Source of the DNA: Bacillota bacterium
Lineage (GTDB): Bacteria; Bacillota; Sulfobacillia; Sulfobacillales; Sulfobacillaceae
Length of the DNA stretch: 64,000 nt
Direction of reading: 5' to 3'
Assembly: GCA_023511625.1 (NCBI GenBank)
Contig: JAIMBD010000009.1
Span: 39,598-103,597, forward strand
How positions within the stretch are numbered: position 1 is the stretch's first letter; each line of letters opens with the position of its first letter. The notes beneath the pieces were generated by a model. That model was not told the DNA's origin, did not search any database, and was given only the letters and a program-made list of their open reading frames with translations. Shown here one piece after another: positions 17,997 through 25,679 of the stretch. The translations under genes were made by a program, and so were the position numbers.

Positions 17997-19249
17997 CGGC
18001 GGCCTCGCTCTCTGAGCCGGCTCTCGAGCCACCACCCGTCCAGCCGGTGCCCCTCCGCCCAATGTGGCCGAAACCGCACCAGCACCTGCAACAAGGTGCG
18101 AGCCAACCGGTCCGGATCATGGCGCACCACCCCGTCCACCCGCGCCAAGTCGGCGGCGATGAGGGCAGGGCGCCGGGGAAAGTTGCCGGCCCAAGCCACC
18201 GGTTCTGCCCCCTCCTGGCGGTACCGCTCCAGCACCGCCGGGGGCAAGGGCGTGCGGTGCACCAGCACCACATCGACCACCGGCTGCCCCACGTGTTCCT
18301 CCACGGCCCGCACGTGGTCCCATACGGAGTATCCGGCCGTCTCCCCCGGCTGGGTCATGAGGTTGGCGACCAAGACCCGCAAGGCGCGACTTTGGGCGAT
18401 GGCCTCGCCGATCGGCCGCACCAACAGGTTGGGAATGACGGAAGTATAGAGGCTCCCTGGCCCCAACACGATGAGGTCGGCCTCGCGGATGGCCGCCACC
18501 GCTTCGGCCAGCGGCGTGGCGTCTTCCGGTTCTAGCCACACCCGTTCGATTGGAGCTGGAGCCCGCCCGATCTCGCTCTCCCCGCGCAGAAGGCGGCCGT
18601 CGACTAATCGGGCCACCAGCTCCACCCGCTCTAGCGTGGCCGGCAACACCTTGCCTCGCACAGCCAAGACCCGACTCGACTCCTTAAGTCCAGTGACGAA
18701 GTCGCCCGTGGTCTGTTCCATCGCTGCCAGGAAGAGGTTGCCGAACGAGTGGCCAGCCAACGCCCCGCTCTCAAACCGGTACTGAAACAACTCCGCCATC
18801 AAGGGCTCGGTATCGGCCAGGGCCACCATGCAGTTGCGCAAGTCGCCCGGCGGCAGCATCCCAAGGTCGTCCCGCAGACGTCCCGAACTGCCTCCGTCGT
18901 CGGCTACCGTCACGATGGCGGTAAGGTTGGCGGTATACTCCTTCAGTCCGCGCAACACCACTGGCATGCCGGTCCCACCGCCCAACGCCACCACCTTGGG
19001 CCCTCGCATCAAGGAGCGGCGCGACACGATCCACCCGGCCCACGGACCGGCCCCCACCCCCTCTGCCAGGGACCGCCACAATCCCCATGCCCCACCTGCC
19101 ACCACCGCAAGACTAGTCGCGGCCAAGAGGAGGACCGGTGGGCGCCACCGGAAGGCCAGGACGGCAGCGGCTCCAATCCCCATCCACCCTGCGGCCACCA
19201 GCGCCGCGTAGCGCTTCAACCGGAGGCCCGGGACCAGATACCGCCACAT
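17993..19249 (-). CDS. yvcK: YvcK/GlmR family protein (CofD-like fold)
   Basis: UDP-sugar-binding regulator that in Bacillus directs carbon into cell-wall precursors. The 418 residues begin with two predicted membrane helices (about 15-33 and 38-56), an extension also seen in some Gram-positive homologues; the family domain starts at PKVVALGGGTGM (glycine motif 90-95) and continues with VTVADDGGSSGRLRDDLGMLPPGDLRNCMVAL. The GPGSLYTSVIPNLLV block follows. 14 bases after rapZ and overlapping whiA, the classical order. Confidence 0.94.
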   Translation of the reverse strand: MWRYLVPGLRLKRYAALVAAGWMGIGAAAVLAFRWRPPVLLLAATSLAVVAGGAWGLWRSLAEGVGAGPWAGWIVSRRSLMRGPKVVALGGGTGMPVVLRGLKEYTANLTAIVTVADDGGSSGRLRDDLGMLPPGDLRNCMVALADTEPLMAELFQYRFESGALAGHSFGNLFLAAMEQTTGDFVTGLKESSRVLAVRGKVLPATLERVELVARLVDGRLLRGESEIGRAPAPIERVWLEPEDATPLAEAVAAIREADLIVLGPGSLYTSVIPNLLVRPIGEAIAQSRALRVLVANLMTQPGETAGYSVWDHVRAVEEHVGQPVVDVVLVHRTPLPPAVLERYRQEGAEPVAWAGNFPRRPALIAADLARVDGVVRHDPDRLARTLLQVLVRFRPHWAEGHRLDGWWLESRLRERGRR

Positions 19250-19263
19250 GCCGTCACCCCCTC

Positions 19264-20127
19264 CTACCGGTCGCCTTGGAGTTCGCGGTGTTCGACCTTC
19301 ACCGTCCGGCCCCGCCCCTGCAAATGTTGAGCCAGGGCGTTGGCGAACACCACCGAGCGATGCTGCCCCCCTGTGCAGCCTACGGCCAGCGTGAATGAAG
19401 GTTTCCCTTCCTCCTGATAGAGCGGAATCAAAAAATCCAAGAGGGATTCGAACCGCGTCAGGGTCTCGCGGGCCACCGGCCAGCTAAAGAGCCATTCGCG
19501 CACAGCCGGGTCGTTGCCGTCCTTCGGGCGGAGAGCAGCGATGTAGTGCGGATTGGGGAGGAAGCGCACGTCCAGTACCATGTCTGCATCTTTGGGCAAG
19601 CCGTGCTTGAACCCGAAGGAAACCAGGCGGACCGTCAGCGACTCCGCCGCGGGATCGAGCCGAAAGATTTCCGCCAACCGGTGGCGCAGCTGCATCGGGG
19701 TCAACTCGGAGGTGTTCACCACCACGTCGGCCCGACCTCTTAGGGCCTCCAACGCCTGGCGTTCGACGCGGATGGCTTCGATCAAGTTGTATTGCGTCTC
19801 CAGGGGATGGCGTCGGCGCGTCTCCTGATAGCGCCGGATCTGGACCTCCTCGTCGGCTTCGAGAAACAGGATCTGGTAGTGTACCCCTTCGGCGTCTAAT
19901 TCGTCCAGAAAAGCCTCCAGTTCCCGAAAGAAGATCCCGCCCCGCACGTCCAAGACCAACGCCGCCCCCTTGACCTCAGGGCTTTTCTGGATCAGCTCGA
20001 AAAACTTGGGAATCAAGGAGGGCGGCAAGTTGTCGACGCAGAAGTAGCCGAGGTCTTCGAACGCCCGCATCGCCTGCGAGCGTCCGGCTCCGGACAGCCC
20101 GGTGATGATGACCAAGCGCGCCGCCAC
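19264..20127 (-). CDS. rapZ: RapZ/YvcJ nucleotide-binding regulator
   Basis: P-loop protein that binds nucleotides (and, in enterobacteria, small RNAs) to tune GlmS and cell-wall supply. 287 residues from a GTG at 20127 after AAGGGAGGGGC. The Walker A reads GLSGAGRS (10-17), with Arg where Bacillus has Lys; this Arg form occurs in Actinobacteria. FEDLGYFCVDNLPPSLIPKFFEL follows, and the C-terminal half has FGFKHGLPKDADMVLDVRFLPNP and GCTGGQHRSV, all diagnostic. The RapZ-YvcK-WhiA trio is functionally linked in many Gram-positives. Confidence 0.95.
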   Translation of the reverse strand: MAARLVIITGLSGAGRSQAMRAFEDLGYFCVDNLPPSLIPKFFELIQKSPEVKGAALVLDVRGGIFFRELEAFLDELDAEGVHYQILFLEADEEVQIRRYQETRRRHPLETQYNLIEAIRVERQALEALRGRADVVVNTSELTPMQLRHRLAEIFRLDPAAESLTVRLVSFGFKHGLPKDADMVLDVRFLPNPHYIAALRPKDGNDPAVREWLFSWPVARETLTRFESLLDFLIPLYQEEGKPSFTLAVGCTGGQHRSVVFANALAQHLQGRGRTVKVEHRELQGDR

Positions 20128-20152
20128 AAAAGCCCCTCCCTTGTATGGCCCT

Positions 20153-20329
20153 TCACCGCCCCGGCCAGACGCCGCTCCAGGGGCTGCGCCAAAAGACGTA
20201 GGCCGCCGTAGCGGCCAAGGCCACGGCAAACGCCAAGCCAAACCCGCGCTCGGCGCGCACCTCGCGCCGGCGTCGAGCCCGTTCGACACGGCTTGGCACC
20301 TCGGGCGGCGTGCGGGAGACGTCAGCCAT
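20153..20329 (-). CDS. 58-residue basic single-helix membrane protein
   Basis: ATG overlaps the last codons of pxpC by 8 bases. The protein has a very basic N-terminal half (RVERARRRREVRAERG), then one hydrophobic helix (about 29-46) and a short tail. 25 bases separate it from rapZ, so it is in the operon. No family recognised. Short basic-plus-one-helix proteins often act as membrane anchors; nothing here says for what. Coding status rests on tight packing and in-frame start. Confidence 0.5.
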   Translation of the reverse strand: MADVSRTPPEVPSRVERARRRREVRAERGFGLAFAVALAATAAYVFWRSPWSGVWPGR

Positions 20330-21329
20330 CCCCATCCCCTTCCTTCCTGGTGTCGATTGCGCCGGCGGCGTGACTCCCCATTCGACAGCCATCGCCGATT
20401 TCCCTCTGCGCCCGCCTCCGGACCGCTGCCACCAGGGCCTGACGCGCTCGACGTTCCGCGGCCATCGCCGCCTGGTCGGCGATGAGGTCGAGCCAAAACA
20501 CCGCTCCCGGCTGCAGTTCGGCCAAGAGCCCGAAGTCGAGCGGATCGACCACGAACGGCATCGGGTAGCCCCCCGTCGTCTGCCGTTCCGGCCCAAGGAT
20601 CAGGTAGTTGCCGGCGGCATCGACCTCGATCACGCCCGGCACGGTGGGGCGGGACGACATCGACCACGGCCGGCGGTACAGCGGCGCCCCCGCAGCGGCG
20701 ACGCCCATACGACTCCAACGCCGCACCGTCAAGGGCTTCGTCAGCACCTGGGCCAAAGCCTCCCCCATCTTGGCGTAGTCGGGCCCCGGCCATACCCGAA
20801 GCCGCGCCGGCTGCGGATACGTCGGCCAATGGCGCCGCTCGAGGGCAGGCAACAGCGGCAGTACCCACCCAGGACGGGCCATCAGCACCACGGCCCCCCG
20901 ACGGCGGGGGCGAAACCATCCGGCCTCGGTCATCGTCACCGCTTCCGACCGCGACCCGGCCCAGGGACGGGCCCACCATCCCCCGGCCACGGCCACGTAA
21001 TAGTGCTGTCCAGGTCCGTCGCCGACCGCGATCGCCATCCCCGGTTCGAGATTCGTCGGGTGATAAAAGGCCAGGGGACGCCCGTCGACCCAAGCGGCGC
21101 GGGGCGGGCCGGCCAGGGTCACCGTCATTCCCATCCGCACCTGGGCGCAAAATCCCCCGCCCACGCCCTCCAACACGGCGGCCGAAGGCGGATTGCCCAA
21201 CAGCGCATTGGCGAGCTCGGCCGCCCAAGGATCGAGGGCGCCGGCGGGGAAGACCCCACGGCCCTGCAGCCCCCATCGCCCTTGGTCCTGCACGCTTAAC
21301 AGCCCGCGCACTTCAAGGAGTTCCAGCAT
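20322..21329 (-). CDS. pxpC: 5-oxoprolinase subunit PxpC (KipA family)
   Basis: Large subunit of the ATP-dependent 5-oxoprolinase PxpABC, which opens the toxic glutamine by-product 5-oxoproline to glutamate. 335 residues of the biotin-dependent carboxyltransferase-like domain: LSVQDQGRWGLQGRGVFPAGALD near the N-terminus is the family signature (usually ...GVPxSGAMD), with later GVIEVDAAGNYLILGPERQTTGGYP. 15 bases after pxpB. In older annotation this family is called 'urea amidolyase related' or KipA; with PxpA and PxpB beside it the 5-oxoprolinase role is the best call. Confidence 0.88.
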   Translation of the reverse strand: MLELLEVRGLLSVQDQGRWGLQGRGVFPAGALDPWAAELANALLGNPPSAAVLEGVGGGFCAQVRMGMTVTLAGPPRAAWVDGRPLAFYHPTNLEPGMAIAVGDGPGQHYYVAVAGGWWARPWAGSRSEAVTMTEAGWFRPRRRGAVVLMARPGWVLPLLPALERRHWPTYPQPARLRVWPGPDYAKMGEALAQVLTKPLTVRRWSRMGVAAAGAPLYRRPWSMSSRPTVPGVIEVDAAGNYLILGPERQTTGGYPMPFVVDPLDFGLLAELQPGAVFWLDLIADQAAMAAERRARQALVAAVRRRAQREIGDGCRMGSHAAGAIDTRKEGDGDG

Positions 21330-21344
21330 CGGCCGCCTTCCGCC

Positions 21345-22022
21345 TCAGGCAGGCACCGGCCGCAGGCGCACGCGGTCTCCCGGCGCAAAGGCCACCCCGC
21401 GAGCTCCCCCGATCTCGGGCACCACCGGCACCAAGGCCCGCCCGATCCAGTGCCACCCCCCCGGGCTGGCCACCGGGTAGATCGCCGTCATGCCCTCGGC
21501 GATGGCCACGGCCCCTGCCGCAACGCGGGGACGGGCAGCCGGGCGACGGGGAAGGACCAGGCGGGGGTCGAGGTCCACCAGGTAGGCAAATCCAGGTAAG
21601 AAGCCCATCCACCCCACCCGGTACTCCCGCCCGGCGTGAATCTCCACCACCGCCTCCGGCGCAAGGCCGGTGGCCGCAGCCACCGCCGCCAGGTCAGGGC
21701 CGTCGTAGACCACGGGGATCTCCCACCGTCGCCCGCTCGGCTCCTCCTCGTCCGGTTGCGCGGCCCGCACCAGCCACTGTCCCATGTGGTGCGCCCAGCG
21801 TTCCCAGGCTTGGGGCGACCGTTCCGGGCCCACCATCGCCACCAGGGACGCCTGGCCCAACATCAGGTCGCGGACGCCCAAAGGCGGCGTTGCCTGCCAC
21901 TGGCGCCACACGCGCCACAAAAGCCGCGTCAAAACCGGGCTCGGTGCCTCCCATTCCCAGAGCCACGCCTCCGGTCCATAGGCCAAGACCCGAGGAGGCC
22001 GGATCCCCGGCCGCTCAGCCAC
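21345..22022 (-). CDS. pxpB: 5-oxoprolinase subunit PxpB (KipI family)
   Basis: Small subunit, 225 residues from a GTG at 22022 that overlaps the pxpA stop by 8 bases. The family motif GFLPGFAYL is near residue 140 and IPVVYDGPDLAAVAAATGL-type sequence precedes it. The N-terminus is loose: no good ribosome site precedes the GTG, so translation is probably coupled to pxpA. In Bacillus the homologue KipI was first described as a kinase inhibitor; the three-gene set favours the metabolic role. Confidence 0.85.
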   Translation of the reverse strand: MAERPGIRPPRVLAYGPEAWLWEWEAPSPVLTRLLWRVWRQWQATPPLGVRDLMLGQASLVAMVGPERSPQAWERWAHHMGQWLVRAAQPDEEEPSGRRWEIPVVYDGPDLAAVAAATGLAPEAVVEIHAGREYRVGWMGFLPGFAYLVDLDPRLVLPRRPAARPRVAAGAVAIAEGMTAIYPVASPGGWHWIGRALVPVVPEIGGARGVAFAPGDRVRLRPVPA

Positions 22023-22767
22023 CGCACGCGGGGGCGATGGGCACCCCAGCTCCCTCCAACGCTTCGCGCACCGTCCGCAACACCGCCGCGGCCCCGGGCG
22101 TGTCACCGTGCACGCACAGGCTGTCGACGTGAAGCGTCAACCGTCCTCCGCCCCGGGTCGCAACCTGTCCGGCTACTGCCAATTCGACGGCCTGCGCCGC
22201 CGCTTGAGCAGGATCCAGAACGGCCCCGGGTTGCCTGCGCTCGACCAGGCGCCCGTCGGCGTCGTATCGCCGATCGGCAAACCCTTCCCGGATGACCCGG
22301 ATCCCGGCTTCGGCAAACCACTGCACGGCCGGAGTCCCCGCCTGCACCATGACCGCGCGCGGCTCCCCCAACCGCTCCAACACCTCGACCACGAGGGCCT
22401 GCCACGGGCGTTCCCAGTTGACGGCGTGATACAGGGCGCCATGGGGTTTGACGTAAGCCACGGCCAGGCCTTGGCTCCGGCAGATGGCCGTCAACGCCCC
22501 GATTTGGGCCAACAGCTCCGGCAACAGCTCGCCCGGTGTCCCTGGCCAGGCCCGGCGTCCAAATCCCCGCCGATCGGGAAACGCCACATGGGCACCCACC
22601 GTCACGCCCCACCGCGCTGCCAGGGCCACCGTCTCCCACATGGTATCCGGGTCTCCGGCGTGGGCTCCGGTGGCGATATTGGCGGAGGTCAAGTAAGGCA
22701 TCAGGGCGGCGTCGTCGCCCATCCGCCAGACTCCATATCCCTCGCCGACATCGGCGTTTAAATCCAC
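22015..22767 (-). CDS. pxpA: 5-oxoprolinase subunit PxpA (LamB/YcsF family)
   Basis: 250 residues from the GTG at 22767, after AAGGGGGGAAGCCGTT. The family start DLNADVGEGYG, the metal/active-site region ANIATGAHAGDPDTM, and VAYVKPHGALYH near residue 120 are all present. Acts with PxpB and PxpC on 5-oxoproline. The start overlaps the end of the HAD gene by 10 bases, placing it in the same operon as uvrBAC and rapZ. Confidence 0.9.
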   Translation of the reverse strand: MDLNADVGEGYGVWRMGDDAALMPYLTSANIATGAHAGDPDTMWETVALAARWGVTVGAHVAFPDRRGFGRRAWPGTPGELLPELLAQIGALTAICRSQGLAVAYVKPHGALYHAVNWERPWQALVVEVLERLGEPRAVMVQAGTPAVQWFAEAGIRVIREGFADRRYDADGRLVERRQPGAVLDPAQAAAQAVELAVAGQVATRGGGRLTLHVDSLCVHGDTPGAAAVLRTVREALEGAGVPIAPACGG

Positions 22768-23630
22768 AACGGCTTCCCCCCTTCGCCTTGGCCCACCCCA
22801 GGGGTCCGCTCCAACGCCCAGCGAATGGCCCACGCGGCGCCATCCTCGGACACCGGTCGGGTCACGGCGTCCGCCGCAGCCTTCACCTCGGGCGGACTCT
22901 GCCCCATGGCAATCCCCAGTCCGGCCCAGCGCAACATGTCGATGTCGTTCTCGGCATCGCCGATGGCCATCACCTGATCCCGAGCCACCCCTAGCCGTTC
23001 CGCCACCCAGGCCAAGGCCGGTCCTTTGCCGACCCCGGCCGGCACCATCTCCAAGTAGTCGGCCTGCGACTTCATAAACCGGACCGGGAAGTCGGCGAAG
23101 ATCGGCGCCACCGCCGCGCGAAACCGGTCGAGGACCTCGGGTTCAGCTTGCAGCAAGATCTTGATGGGAGGCTCAGGCCAGGCCGTGATCTCGGCCCAAG
23201 ACCGAACCCAGGCCGGAATTTTATGCTTCTGGACGTACTGGCGGACCCGAAGGTCCTCTCGCGTCACCCACAGCTCGTCGCCCACGTACACTTGACACAA
23301 CAGGTCCCACTCGTTGGCCAGTGCCACCAACCGGCGCGCCGCTTCGTCGTCCAGTTGGCGCCGGTACCACCGGGTGCGTTGCGGCACCTCCACCACCTCG
23401 GCGCCGTTATAGGCAATCAAGGGGCCGCGGCGCAGCCGCAAGGCCTGCCAGTGGGGCAGCGCCGAGACCACCGCCCGCCCGGTGGCCAGGATCACCCGGA
23501 CGCCAGACGCCTGGGCCTCGGCCACAGCGGATTTTAAGGCGTCGGAGATGCCGGTGCCCTGGCGAGCATCAAAGGCGGTCCCGTCCAGGTCGAGCGCGAT
23601 CAAAGCGATGTCGGTGCGATCCGTCGTCAC
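22758..23630 (-). CDS. HAD-superfamily (Cof-type) sugar-phosphatase-like hydrolase
   Basis: 290 residues from a GTG at 23630 after TTGGAGGTT. Motif I is ALDLDGTAFDA (nucleophile and acid Asp), motif II is the T in LATGRA, motif III Lys is in GVGKGPALAWV, motif IV is GDAENDIDML. The Cof-type C2 cap lies between motifs II and III. Members dephosphorylate sugar phosphates, FMN or similar; the substrate cannot be read. 130 bases after uvrC, in the operon leading to pxpABC. Confidence 0.88.
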   Translation of the reverse strand: MTTDRTDIALIALDLDGTAFDARQGTGISDALKSAVAEAQASGVRVILATGRAVVSALPHWQALRLRRGPLIAYNGAEVVEVPQRTRWYRRQLDDEAARRLVALANEWDLLCQVYVGDELWVTREDLRVRQYVQKHKIPAWVRSWAEITAWPEPPIKILLQAEPEVLDRFRAAVAPIFADFPVRFMKSQADYLEMVPAGVGKGPALAWVAERLGVARDQVMAIGDAENDIDMLRWAGLGIAMGQSPPEVKAAADAVTRPVSEDGAAWAIRWALERTPGVGQGEGGKPLWI

Positions 23631-23647
23631 GTCTAAACCTCCAAAAT

Positions 23648-23670
23648 CCGGCGGACGGGCGCCCCGCCGG
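23648..23670 (-). terminator. Hairpin between uvrC and the HAD gene
   Basis: CCGGCGG (23648-23654) pairs with CCGCCGG (23664-23670). On the minus strand it is followed by ATTTTGG and then the HAD gene's ribosome site. The T run is short, so partial termination or attenuation after uvrC is more likely than a full stop. Confidence 0.35.
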
Positions 23671-23760
23671 AAAGATCCCCGCCCTGCCCACTGGAGCCGG
23701 TCGCTTCGCCTCGGGCTGCCCTGCGCCTCCGCCAAGGGCCGGGTAGCCCGCCCGTGCCGT

Positions 23761-25638
23761 TCACGAAGGCGAGGGGGTCCTTGTCGGCGTCTGGTTCAAA
23801 TAGGCCTTGAGTGCCTCTGCGGCCCGCGCGGTCATACCGGGCAACTGCGCCAGCTCCTCCACCGGAGCTTGGGCCATGGCCTCGACATCCCGGTAGTGGC
23901 GCAGCAACACGCGCTTGCGTTTCGGCCCGATGCCCGGCACGTCGTCCAGCATCGAGCGCAGATTGCGGCGGGTCCGCAACTGGCGGTGAAAACCGAGGGC
24001 GAAGCGGTGGGCCTCGTCGCGCACCTGTTGGAGCAACTTCAGTCCCGGCGAGCGCCGGTCGAGGATGATGGGCGCCTTTTGGCCCGGCGCGTACAGCCAT
24101 TCGTGCTCCTTGGCCAATCCGAACAAGGGGACCGAGCCAAACCCCAACTCTTCCAGCACGCGCGCGGCGTAGGCCACCTGCCCCGGCCCCCCATCGACCA
24201 CCACCAAATCTGGGCGCTCGGCGAACTTGGCCGCACGCGGCTCGCCCTCGGCGGCGCCCGCAGCCAAGTACCGAAATCGCCGGCGGATGACCTCCGCCAT
24301 GGAGGCAAAGTCGTTGGGCCCGACCACGCCGGCAATGCGGAAGCGCCGGTACTGAGACTTGTCCGGACGCCCGTCGCGAAAGACCACCATCGATGCCACC
24401 GACTCCTGGCCCTGGGTGTTGGAGATGTCGTAGCATTCGATGCGGCGCGGCAACGTCGGCAATCCAAGACTATGCTGCAGCACCAAGAGCCCCTCCTCGC
24501 GGTCGGCATCGCGGGTCTGACGCCGCCTGGCCGCCTCATCGCGTGCGAGCTCCGCATTTTGCCGCACCATGCGCAAAAGCTCCGCCTTTTCCCCTCGGCG
24601 CGGCACCCGAAGCGCCACCCTGCCGCCGGCGCGCTCCGCCAGCCATGCCTTAAGGCTTGGCGCCTCCTCCGGCTCTGCCGCCAGCAGGATCTCTGGGGGG
24701 ATGTCGGTGGTGCGCGCGTAAAACTGCAGGATCAAGGCGCGGGCAATGGCATCGTCGCCCACCCCTTCCACGCCGTCCAGAGTCAAGGACTCGCGCCCCT
24801 TCAGGCGCCCTTCGCGGACCGTAAAGATCTGGACGAAGGCCTCGCCCCCCTCCACCACCCAGGCGATGGCGTCCAGGGAGCGGCCGGCGGCATGGGCCAC
24901 CTTCTGCTGGGCGGTGATCTCTTCCACGGCCCGAATCTGGTCCCGCAGTTCGGCGGCGCGCTCAAAGCGCAGGGCTTCCGCCTCTTCTTCCAACCGCCGG
25001 CGCAGGTCCCGCACCACCTCGTCGGTGCGGCCTTCCAAAAACCACTCCACTTCGGCCATCATCGCCCGGTAGCGCTCGCGGTCCACCATCCCTTGGCAGG
25101 GAGCCTGGCAGCGCTTGATGTAATACTCTAGGCAGGGACGGGTCTGGTTCTTGAACTTTTGGTTGGTGCAGTTGCGGATGGGAAAGATCTTGCGCAAAAG
25201 CCGAATGGTGTCGTGGACCGACTGCGCCCGCGTGTAGGGGCCGAAGTACCGGCTGCCGTCCCGCGCAGGACGGCGGGCCACCAAAAGGCGCGGGTACTCC
25301 TCCTCCCAGGTCAGGCGCAGGTAGGGGTAGGCCTTGTCATCCTTCAGCCGGATGTTGTAGCGCGGCTGATGTTGCTTGACCAACGTGGCCTCCAGAATCA
25401 AGGCCTCAACCTCGGTGTCGGTGGCGATGATCTCCAAGTCCTGCACGTGCCGCATCATCGCCGCCACCTTGGGCTGCGATCGCGCCGATTCATGAAAATA
25501 GCTGCGCACGCGGTTTTTTAAATTCACCGCCTTGCCCACGTACAGGATGACGCCCTGGGCATCCTTCATGAGGTAGACCCCCGGGCGCTCGGGAAGCGAA
25601 GCCAGGCGCTCGGCCAGCGCCGGCGCAACCTCGACCAT
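23761..25638 (-). CDS. uvrC: Excinuclease ABC subunit C
   Basis: Dual-incision nuclease of nucleotide excision repair, 625 residues. The GIY-YIG domain that cuts 3' to the lesion is at about 18-100 (RPGVYLMKDAQGVILYVGKA); a UVR motif near 205-240 binds UvrB; the RNase H-like domain for the 5' cut (ECYDISNTQG, VVDGGPGQV) is in the second half; the end is a helix-hairpin-helix (VPGIGPKRKRVLL). ATG at 25638 after GGAAGGAGGAAC chosen over a start 21 bases upstream. 41 bases from uvrA. Confidence 0.96.
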   Translation of the reverse strand: MVEVAPALAERLASLPERPGVYLMKDAQGVILYVGKAVNLKNRVRSYFHESARSQPKVAAMMRHVQDLEIIATDTEVEALILEATLVKQHQPRYNIRLKDDKAYPYLRLTWEEEYPRLLVARRPARDGSRYFGPYTRAQSVHDTIRLLRKIFPIRNCTNQKFKNQTRPCLEYYIKRCQAPCQGMVDRERYRAMMAEVEWFLEGRTDEVVRDLRRRLEEEAEALRFERAAELRDQIRAVEEITAQQKVAHAAGRSLDAIAWVVEGGEAFVQIFTVREGRLKGRESLTLDGVEGVGDDAIARALILQFYARTTDIPPEILLAAEPEEAPSLKAWLAERAGGRVALRVPRRGEKAELLRMVRQNAELARDEAARRRQTRDADREEGLLVLQHSLGLPTLPRRIECYDISNTQGQESVASMVVFRDGRPDKSQYRRFRIAGVVGPNDFASMAEVIRRRFRYLAAGAAEGEPRAAKFAERPDLVVVDGGPGQVAYAARVLEELGFGSVPLFGLAKEHEWLYAPGQKAPIILDRRSPGLKLLQQVRDEAHRFALGFHRQLRTRRNLRSMLDDVPGIGPKRKRVLLRHYRDVEAMAQAPVEELAQLPGMTARAAEALKAYLNQTPTRTPSPS

Positions 25639-25679
25639 CGCCGTTCCTCCTTCCCCCACCGTCTTGCCCTCCGGCCGCC

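Noticed and set aside
23482..25131. 549-residue plus-strand frame
   Set aside because: Shadow of uvrC and the HAD gene; both real genes have full motif sets on the minus strand.
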